Shown here piece by piece: positions 52,687 to 59,170 of a stretch of DNA of 59,170 bases. The translations under genes were made by a program, and so were the position numbers. Below the pieces are notes generated by a model. It was not told where the DNA came from and searched no databases. It worked only from the letters and a program-made list of their open reading frames with translations. The stretch spans positions 19,611 through 78,780 of the forward strand of contig NZ_JAKFYR010000015.1 in NCBI RefSeq assembly GCF_022554085.1, written 5' to 3'. Position 1 is the stretch's first letter. Every line of letters begins with the position of its first letter. The DNA comes from Rhodococcus sp. CH91 (GTDB taxonomy: Bacteria; Actinomycetota; Actinomycetes; Mycobacteriales; Mycobacteriaceae).

Positions 52687-55600
52687 GCAGCGCCCGATTC
52701 CGCCCCACACGTGCCGGGATCATCAACCTGTGGGACTACCGCGACCAGGAGTTCTCGTTTGCCGACGGACGGCTCGTGTTGCGCGGTCCGAACGGTTCGG
52801 GGAAGACGAAGGCACTCGAGGTGCTGTTCCCGTTCGTTCTCGACGGCCGTATCGAACCGCGGCGTCTGAATCCGTTCGCGGGCGAGGAGCGCACCATGCG
52901 CTCGAATCTGCTGTACCGGGGCCAGGACAGCGCCCATTCGTATGTCTGGATGGAGTTCTGCCGCGGTCGCGCCGACGATCCGGAAGCGGTGACCGTCGGC
53001 ATCGGGATGCGCGCCACACGCGGAAACGACAAGGTCACCCGGTGGCATTTCGTCGTCGACGGCAGGGTCGGGGTGGACTTCTCCCTACTCGACGAGGAAG
53101 ACCGGCCGCTGACCCGCAAGCAACTCGTCGAGCAGATCGGCGCCGAGGCGATCACCGATCGACCGGTCGACTACCGGGCCGCGATCGACGCCCGCATGTT
53201 CGGGCTCGGTGCGCAGCGCTACGACCAGCTGATCAATCTGATTCTCACCTTGCGCCGGCCCCAGCTCGCGAAGAATCTCGATCCGAAAGGCCTGTCGCAG
53301 GCCCTCACCGACGGTCTGCGGCCGCTCGACGACGATCTCGTGATCGAAGCCGCCCGGTCGTTCTCCGACATGGAGGAGGTCGCCAAGACACTCGAATCGC
53401 TCGCCGCCGCGGATGATGCGGCCCAGCGATTCGTCGCCGTGTATTCGAAGTACATGAGGCAGCAGGCCCGCGCGGCGGTCGACCGCGTATCCATCCGTCT
53501 CGATGCCGTGGAGACGGCCATGCAGGCATTGCGGGCAACCGCCGCCGACCGCGAAGGCGCCGCGGCCGCCCGGGCGGAATCCGAGGAGCGCCTCGCGACC
53601 GCCGAGCGTGAGCACGAGCAGGCCCGCACGACCCTGGATGCCCTGCAACGCTCGAGTGCGTACGAGGGAAAGCAGCAACTCGACGATCTCGCATCGGTCG
53701 TGGCCAATCTCGAACGCACCACCACCGCCCAGGCCGAACAAGCGGCCCGCGCACAGGCCGCCGTGGCGGACCGGACGGGTGAACACGAACGTGCCTGCGA
53801 GGCATCGACGGTCGCGACGGCCGCGCGCCGTCGCTGCGAGGACGCGCTGCACAGCGCCGCGGAGGACGCCGGCATCGTCTGGCCCGGAATCGATCGGGTC
53901 GAACGCATCGATCAGCTGGTCACCGTGGTCGAAGCCCACGCGGAGGAACGCGAAGCGGACGTCCGGGCGGTGCGCAGCGCCGTCTCGCAGCTCGACGGGA
54001 CAGCGACCGCCCGGGCGCGAGCGGAAGCCACCGCATCCCGCAGCCGGGCGCAACGCGACACCGCACACGCCGCGGTGGAGGCGGCGGAAACCGTCGTCGA
54101 ACTCTCCCGGAGAGAAGCCGCGGCACAGCTGCGACGGTGGTGGACCGACCACACGGATGTCTTTGCTGCCGTGGGGTTGTCGTCCGCCGTGTTCGATGCC
54201 GTGGACGCCGCACTGGGTGCGGTGGGCCAGGACGACGCGCCGGCGCCCGCCACGGTGCTGGCCCAGCACATCGGTCCGGTCGTCGAAGAGCTGCGTTTCC
54301 GGCGCCGCGCAGCCGCCACCGAGATCGCCACTCTCACCGCCCGGATCGACGAACTCGAGACGGAACGGGCTGCGGTGGCCGCCGAACGCGACGACGCTCC
54401 CCCGCCCTTCGCGTCCCGCACCGGACGCCGCGACGATCCGACCGGCGCCCCGTTGTGGCAGTTGGTGCGCTTCCGGGACGAGGTGTCCGCCGAGGACGCA
54501 GCCGGCCTCGAAGCGGCGCTGCAGGCCGCGAACCTGCTCGACGGATGGATCGTCGGCGGCGACGCGGAGCTTCCGGACATCGAATCCGATCAACTGCTCG
54601 TCGCACTGCCCGCCGACCATCGTCCCGAGGGCCCGAGCCTGGCCGACGTGCTCGTGCCCGAGCCGGACACCGCGGTGCCCGAGAGCCGGGTCGCGGAGGT
54701 TCTCGCGTCGATCGCGCTGACCACCGATCCGCGGCCGGGAATGCCAGTGGCCGTGGACACCCGCGGTGGCTATCGGCAGGGCGTGCAGGTCGGGCGGCAC
54801 GTGAAGGATCATGCGGAGTTCATCGGCGCCACCGCGCGTGCACGCCGGCGTCGGCTGCGGATCACCGAGATCGAGACCGCCGTTGCCGACGCCCGCGCCG
54901 AGGTGCAGTCCTTGCGTGAGCACGATCGCGCGATCGGCGAGCGGATCACCGCACTCGAGCACGCGGCCGAGGCAGTGCCCCGGACGGGCGCGGTGCTGTC
55001 CGCACTGCGCAAGGTCACCGAATGTGCAGGTGCCTTGCGCACAGCGCAGGACTCGGCCACGGCATCCGAACGGGACCTCGACCAGGCGATCGCCGACGTC
55101 TCGGTCGCGGAGCAGCGTGTGCGCTCGATCGCCGCGCGGCATCGCGCCCCGGTCACGACCGGTGAACTGGATGCTCTCGATGCCGCCGTCCGCCACTTCC
55201 GGTCGCAAGGGCAGGCGCTGATGCGGGCACTGCGCGAGCAGGCGGCCGCGGCAGAACGGGTGCGCGAGGCCGAGGCCCGGCTCGACGCGGCGCGATCCAC
55301 GGCGGACGAGGCCGCCGAGCACGCGGCCGAGGCAGCCGAGTCGCTTGCACACCAGCAGCAACGCCTCGACACGCTGCGCGAGGCGATCGGCGCCGGCGCC
55401 GAACTCGTCGACGCCCAACTCGAGGAGGCCCGCACCCGGATCGAGACCGCGAAGGTCGCCGAGCGCGCCGCTCGCAAAGCCTTCGAGACGGCGCTCGAGC
55501 GCATCGGTAAGGCCGACGCTGCGCACGTCGCTGCCGAGCAGGCCCTGCGATCGGCGTTGGTGGAAGCGCGGGCGGATGCGGCCGGTCTGGCTCCCTTCGC

Positions 55601-56849
55601 CCGGACCGACCTGCTGACCCTCCTCGGTGTCGGGACGCACCACACGTGGCCGGCGAGTTCGGCGGCGTGGCTCGACGCAGACCAGGTCCTGTATCGGCTG
55701 CGGCGCTCCCCGCACGGGGACGAGTCGGTGGAAGTGCTGCCCGGTGAAGTGGACGCGTTGCTGCAGGCACTCGATGCGGCGACCGAATCCGTCGCGGCCG
55801 GCGAGTCGGCCCGCAAGTCCACCGGCTCCGCCCTGACCGGCGCGCTGCAGGAGTTCGACGCCGAACTCGCACGGGGCCGGGACTACCGGCTGCACTGGGA
55901 CGGTTCGGACGGGGTGACCGTCGTGCAGGTGCAGGACGAACAGGGTTACACCTCCGTCGCCCGTTTCGCCGAGCGCATCGCCCGGGCGCGGCAGGAGCAG
56001 GAGGCCCTGCTCACCGACTCGGAACGGCGCATCCTCGAGGACGCATTGCTGACCGGTCTGGCCCAGCAGATCCACGAGCGCACCGCCGACGCCCGCGACC
56101 TCATCGCCCGCATGGGCACGGAGATGCGGCAGCGGCACATGTCGTCGGGCAACACCATCGGTGTGCACTGGGTGCTCGCCGACCACCTCGACGAGCAGGC
56201 GCGCGCGGTGTGCAAACTGCTCGATCGGGATGCCTCGGCGCTGTCCGCGGAGGATCTCGCGGGTATCCGCGCGCACTTCGCATCGCGTATCCGCACCGAG
56301 CGTGCGGCGCACCCCGAGCGGTCGTATCCCGAGATCCTCGCTTCGACGCTGGATTACCGTCGGTGGCGGGTGTTTTCGTTCAGCCTGATCGGTGCGGACG
56401 GCAGTGAGGACCGGCTCACCCCGGCGCGTCACTCGGCACTGTCCGGCGGCGAGCAGTCCGTCTCACTGCACCTGCCGTTGTTCGCTGCGGCCCATGTGAT
56501 GCTCGATTCGGCCGATCCGCACGCGCCGAGACTGCTCGCCCTCGACGAGGCGTTCGCCGGTGTCGACGACACCGGTCGCAGCGAATTGCTCGGTCTGTCC
56601 GTGCAATTCGACCTCGATCTGTTCATGACCGGTTTCGATCTGTGGATCACCTACGCCGGGGTGCCCGCATGCGCGCACTACGATCTGTCGCATTCGGTGG
56701 CCGAACACACGGTGGCCGCGACCCTGCTCGTCTGGTCCGGGGGCGGACTGCTCGCCGAGCACGACGGGTCCGATCTCGCGACGGCACTGGGATCACCGAG
56801 CACGCGCCGGGTCACGCGGCCCGTGGAGGGAGCGCTCGAATTCGCCTGA
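52683..56849 (+). CDS. jetC: Wadjet JetC-type SMC ATPase (TIGR02680)
   Basis: A 1388-residue SMC/MukB-like ATPase of the TIGR02680 family. Walker A is RGPNGSGKTKALE (35-42 for GPNGSGKT) near the N-terminus, long coiled coils occupy roughly residues 250-550 and 740-1000, and the C-terminal head has signature LSGGEQ (1253-1258) and Walker B LLALDEAF (1284-1291). The length is normal for the family. It drives loop extrusion on plasmid DNA. No JetD nuclease gene follows. A short CGGTGA/TCACCG stem just after the stop may terminate the operon. Confidence 0.93.
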   Translation: MSSARFRPTRAGIINLWDYRDQEFSFADGRLVLRGPNGSGKTKALEVLFPFVLDGRIEPRRLNPFAGEERTMRSNLLYRGQDSAHSYVWMEFCRGRADDPEAVTVGIGMRATRGNDKVTRWHFVVDGRVGVDFSLLDEEDRPLTRKQLVEQIGAEAITDRPVDYRAAIDARMFGLGAQRYDQLINLILTLRRPQLAKNLDPKGLSQALTDGLRPLDDDLVIEAARSFSDMEEVAKTLESLAAADDAAQRFVAVYSKYMRQQARAAVDRVSIRLDAVETAMQALRATAADREGAAAARAESEERLATAEREHEQARTTLDALQRSSAYEGKQQLDDLASVVANLERTTTAQAEQAARAQAAVADRTGEHERACEASTVATAARRRCEDALHSAAEDAGIVWPGIDRVERIDQLVTVVEAHAEEREADVRAVRSAVSQLDGTATARARAEATASRSRAQRDTAHAAVEAAETVVELSRREAAAQLRRWWTDHTDVFAAVGLSSAVFDAVDAALGAVGQDDAPAPATVLAQHIGPVVEELRFRRRAAATEIATLTARIDELETERAAVAAERDDAPPPFASRTGRRDDPTGAPLWQLVRFRDEVSAEDAAGLEAALQAANLLDGWIVGGDAELPDIESDQLLVALPADHRPEGPSLADVLVPEPDTAVPESRVAEVLASIALTTDPRPGMPVAVDTRGGYRQGVQVGRHVKDHAEFIGATARARRRRLRITEIETAVADARAEVQSLREHDRAIGERITALEHAAEAVPRTGAVLSALRKVTECAGALRTAQDSATASERDLDQAIADVSVAEQRVRSIAARHRAPVTTGELDALDAAVRHFRSQGQALMRALREQAAAAERVREAEARLDAARSTADEAAEHAAEAAESLAHQQQRLDTLREAIGAGAELVDAQLEEARTRIETAKVAERAARKAFETALERIGKADAAHVAAEQALRSALVEARADAAGLAPFARTDLLTLLGVGTHHTWPASSAAWLDADQVLYRLRRSPHGDESVEVLPGEVDALLQALDAATESVAAGESARKSTGSALTGALQEFDAELARGRDYRLHWDGSDGVTVVQVQDEQGYTSVARFAERIARARQEQEALLTDSERRILEDALLTGLAQQIHERTADARDLIARMGTEMRQRHMSSGNTIGVHWVLADHLDEQARAVCKLLDRDASALSAEDLAGIRAHFASRIRTERAAHPERSYPEILASTLDYRRWRVFSFSLIGADGSEDRLTPARHSALSGGEQSVSLHLPLFAAAHVMLDSADPHAPRLLALDEAFAGVDDTGRSELLGLSVQFDLDLFMTGFDLWITYAGVPACAHYDLSHSVAEHTVAATLLVWSGGGLLAEHDGSDLATALGSPSTRRVTRPVEGALEFA

Positions 56850-56918
56850 CGCCGCGGTGACGAGCATCACCGAGGAGCTTGCACGGTGGGTTCCGCAACA
56901 GCGGCCTACCATCCGAAG

Positions 56919-58055
56919 ATGCCGAGGTTTCGCACATCGAGATTCGTGGCCGTCGCCGTGACGGTGGTCGGTCTGCTCCTGGGAACGGGCCATGCCTCCG
57001 CGGCACCGGCGCCGGGTGCACGAGTGACCGCATCACCCGACGGTTTCGCGCTCGACGGCCGCCCCTGGTGGCCGACCGGGTTCAATGCCTACCAGCTCGC
57101 CACCGATTGGTCGGTGAACTGGGGATGCGGCGCGATGGTGAACCTCGACGACTATTTCGGCGCGCTACCCCCGAATTCGCTCACGCGATTCAACCTCTTC
57201 CAGGCGCTGGCGATCAACCGGTTCACCGGGCAGTTGGACTTCGGTCCGATCGATGCCGTCTTCGCGGCAGCGGAGGCGCACGACCAGATGGTGCTGCCCG
57301 TCCTGGCCGCCCAGGACGGCGCGTGCGAGGACGAAGTCTTCAAGGGCCGGCAGTGGTACGTCGACGGGTGGACCGACTTCACCCCCGGTCACGAGCGAGT
57401 GGTGATGAGCTTCCGGGACTGGATGCACACCGCCGTCGCCCGCTATCGAGACTCCGCTTCCCTGGCGGCATGGGAACTCGTGGGCGAACCCGAGACGAGC
57501 ACCTGCACCGACGCCTCATGCTTCTGGTGGACCCGGTCGTGCGAGCCGGGCGCCGCCCACGTGCTGCGCGAGTTCTTCGATACCGCGGGTGCCGAACTCC
57601 GCGCCGTCGACCCCTACACGCTGATCACCGCGGGCTACACCGGCGGCGGGCAATGTGGAACCCAAGGCGACGAATACCAATTCGTCAGCGCCTCACCGTA
57701 TGTCGATGCGGTGCAATATCACGATTACGGTGCCGACGGCGTTCCGTTGCCCGGCGATCAGTGGAACGGCCTCGGCAGGCGCCTCGAACAGGCCGAGGCG
57801 GTCGGCAAACCGCTGCTCGTCGCCGAGATCGGCGAACTCGCCGGATCCTGCGGGTCGTTGCCCGACCGCGCCGCACACATCACCGCGAAGATCGAGGGCC
57901 AACGTGACGCCGGCACGGCGGGCGCGCTGCTGTGGGCGTTCGTACCCGACCCCCGGCCGTTCGACTGCACCTTCGACATCGGTTTCGACGATCCACTGTG
58001 GGAAGTGATCGAGGACTTCGGTTCCCTCGGAACACCGTCCGCCACCAGTCCGTAA
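56919..58055 (+). CDS. Secreted GH5-like glycoside hydrolase
   Basis: A 378-residue exported TIM-barrel glycosidase. A signal peptide (RFVAVAVTVVGLLLGTGHASAAP) precedes a domain with WWPTGFNAYQL at the start, the acid/base Glu in WELVGEPETST and the nucleophile Glu in LLVAEIGELAGSCG. Six or more cysteines suggest disulfides. It resembles GH5 mannanase/cellulase-type proteins; a cell-wall or plant-polysaccharide target is plausible. ATG 56919 gives a normal signal peptide; an in-frame GTG at 56886 lies upstream. It is probably transcribed apart from the Wadjet operon. Confidence 0.82.
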   Translation: MPRFRTSRFVAVAVTVVGLLLGTGHASAAPAPGARVTASPDGFALDGRPWWPTGFNAYQLATDWSVNWGCGAMVNLDDYFGALPPNSLTRFNLFQALAINRFTGQLDFGPIDAVFAAAEAHDQMVLPVLAAQDGACEDEVFKGRQWYVDGWTDFTPGHERVVMSFRDWMHTAVARYRDSASLAAWELVGEPETSTCTDASCFWWTRSCEPGAAHVLREFFDTAGAELRAVDPYTLITAGYTGGGQCGTQGDEYQFVSASPYVDAVQYHDYGADGVPLPGDQWNGLGRRLEQAEAVGKPLLVAEIGELAGSCGSLPDRAAHITAKIEGQRDAGTAGALLWAFVPDPRPFDCTFDIGFDDPLWEVIEDFGSLGTPSATSP

Positions 58056-58064
58056 CTCGCCGAA

Positions 58065-58092
58065 AGCCGCCACGAGCACGTCGTGGATGGCT
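58065..58092. terminator. Terminator after the GH5-like gene
   Basis: CCACGA and TCGTGG pair around GCACG, extended by AGCC and GGCT arms. The stem starts ten bases after the stop and separates the gene from the insertion sequence. Confidence 0.6.
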
Positions 58093-58144
58093 CTGACGCC
58101 CGTCGAACAGACAGACGGAATCGATTTACTGGATGACGTCTGCC

Positions 58145-59128
58145 TGAACCGTCTCGGGTTTGATGCCGCCTCCTTTCTTGAGGAGGATGCACATCATGCC
58201 CAAGCGTTACCCCGCCGAACAGCGTGAACGAGCGGTGAAGATGGTCCTCGACCACCTCGACGAATACTCTTCACCGTTCGCGGCATGCAAGGCCATCGCC
58301 CCGAAGCTCGGCGTCGGTGTCGAGTCGCTGCGCACCTGGACCCGCCAGGCTCTGGTCGACGCCGACAAGACACCCGGCGTGACCACTGCCGAGCAGCAGC
58401 GGATCAAAGAGCTCGAACGCGAAGTTCGAGACCTCCGTGAGGCCAACGAGATCCTGCAGTCGGCTTCGATTTTCTTCGCGAGGGAGCTCGACCCTCGCCG
58501 CCGCTGATCTGCCAGTTCATCGACCAGATGCGTACACAAGGACACCGGGTCGAGTCGATCTGCGCCGTGCTCACCGAGCGTGGCGTCAAGGTCGCCCCAC
58601 GCACGTATCGGAACTGGAAAACCGCTCCTCCATCCCCTCGGACCGTCACCGATGCACATCTGACGAACGCTCTGCGTGAGACCGTCGGCACCGCCGAAGG
58701 TCTCTACGGTCGCCGGAAGATGACCGTGCACCTGCGCAGACACGGCCACGACGTCGCGGCATGCACCGTCGACCGGTTGATGCGCGACGAAGGGCTGTCC
58801 GGAGCGGTCCGGGGCCGTCGGCACCGCACCACCATGCCCGGCGGCTCGGACAGTCGACGCGCCCCTGACCTGGTCGATCGTGATTTCACCGCCGAGGTTC
58901 CGAATCGGAAGTGGGTCACAGACTTCACCTATTGCCGCACCTGGGCGGGGTTCGTCTACGTCGCGTTCGTGATCGACTGCTTCTCGCGGGCGATCGTCGG
59001 CTGGCATGCCGCCACCGTCAAGGACACCGCGATGGTCACCACCGCCTTGAAGATGGCACTGTGGAGACGTGACCACACGGGCCACCCGGTCGGCTCAGGG
59101 TTGATCCACCATAGCGATGCCGGCAGTC
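58145..59128 (+). mobile_element. IS3-family element, left part, interrupted
   Basis: The left end is placed at TGAACCGTCTCGGGTTTGAT, which resembles IS3-group terminal repeats, 51 bp before orfA. Two overlapping transposase frames in the IS3 arrangement follow: orfA and, in the -1 frame, orfB. The element is cut within orfB where an IS30-like end begins, and its right end is not in the window. No target duplication can be checked. Confidence 0.75.
58196..58507 (+). CDS. IS3-family transposase OrfA
   Basis: A 103-residue protein with the IS3 helix-turn-helix (MPKRYPAEQRERAVKMVLDH, then GVGVESLRTWTRQALVDA) and a leucine-zipper-like helix (RIKELEREVRDLREANEILQ) ending FFARELDPRR. It binds the element's ends. 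GAGGAGG lies nine bases before the ATG. OrfB is in the -1 frame, so OrfAB fusion by frameshifting is the usual mode. Confidence 0.9.
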   Translation: MPKRYPAEQRERAVKMVLDHLDEYSSPFAACKAIAPKLGVGVESLRTWTRQALVDADKTPGVTTAEQQRIKELEREVRDLREANEILQSASIFFARELDPRRR

Positions 59129-59163
59129 GGGGCGGATTCAACCGGTCGTCGCAACACCCCTGA
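58528..59163 (+). pseudogene. IS3-family transposase OrfB, truncated by an IS30-like end
   Basis: The frame carries an HTH_21 region (YGRRKMTVHLRRHGHDVAAC and VDRLMRDEGLSG) and the first part of the DDE integrase core: WVTDFTYCRTWAGFVYVAFV, DCFSRAIVGWHA, and the second motif GLIHHSDAGS. The third acidic residue of the DDE triad and the C-terminus are missing, because the sequence departs from the family after DAGS and stops 11 codons later inside the IS30-like repeat. It cannot be functional. ATG 58528 is only a nominal start. Confidence 0.85.
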
Positions 59164-59170
59164 CCAGGAG
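59129..59170. mobile_element. Terminal inverted repeat of an IS30-family element
   Basis: GATTCAACCGGTCGTCGCAACA, read here as GATTCAA-ccGGTCgt-CGCAACA, matches the known IS30 end GATTCAAttGGTCaaCGCAACA in all but four positions. It begins exactly where the IS3 orfB departs from its family. The rest of the element lies outside the window. Confidence 0.6.

Noticed and set aside
53085-56432. 1115-codon minus-strand frame inside jetC
   Set aside because: It lies entirely within the SMC-like gene, whose Walker and signature motifs and coiled coils are certain; long antisense frames are normal in high-GC DNA.

Overview
The window reads as chromosomal DNA of a high-GC mycolic-acid actinomycete, most likely Rhodococcus or a close relative. 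Third codon positions are strongly G/C. GTG starts and 4-bp stop/start overlaps are common. Several families are typical of the group: F420-type oxidoreductases, a mycothiol-type maleylpyruvate isomerase homologue, actinobacterial WYL regulators and a CrtU carotenoid desaturase/methyltransferase. I recognised no rRNA, tRNA or CRISPR array.

Layout. 0-8 kb: the tail of a gene ending in (DGGA)n repeats, a JmjC/cupin oxygenase, a sucrase/ferredoxin-like protein, a DoxX-like protein, a WYL regulator divergent from a VOC protein, a frameshifted YdeI-like gene and small enzymes (PpnP, DUF899, DHFR-like, PPOX/F420), then a secreted GH19 enzyme. 8-16 kb: a lactate-monooxygenase-like flavoenzyme, a solitary KdpE, an LLM oxidoreductase, and a TetR regulator divergent from a self-sufficient P450-reductase fusion (CYP102 type) with two palindromic operators between them. 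16-24.8 kb: a secreted DUF5602-like protein, NIPSNAP, a DHA2 drug exporter, a flavin oxidoreductase fused to a methyltransferase, a HAD phosphatase, a TerB-like protein, and a PadR-controlled ABC exporter operon.

24.8-32.2 kb is a complete kdpFABCD potassium-uptake operon preceded by an extra 31-residue membrane peptide. No kdpE follows kdpD; the only KdpE in the window lies about 15 kb upstream. 32-39 kb: an alpha/beta-hydrolase remnant, an isolated crtU plus Rieske/DUF5914 pair, and a CPBP protease/histidine kinase/response regulator operon. 39-49.6 kb is a series of small enzymes and regulators (aldo/keto reductase, NTF2-like, MDMPI, DinB, WYL, Old Yellow Enzyme, FAD monooxygenase, SRPBCC, HxlR, RidA, DUF35-type zinc ribbon, PucR-type), interrupted by remnants of mqo and probably of a LysR gene.

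49.7-56.8 kb holds three tightly overlapping genes of an SMC-like Wadjet plasmid-defence complex (JetA, JetB and JetC types). No JetD nuclease gene is visible on either side. A secreted GH5-like glycosidase follows. The window ends in an IS3-family element whose orfB is interrupted by what looks like the terminal inverted repeat of an IS30-family element, so two insertion sequences are nested at the right edge.
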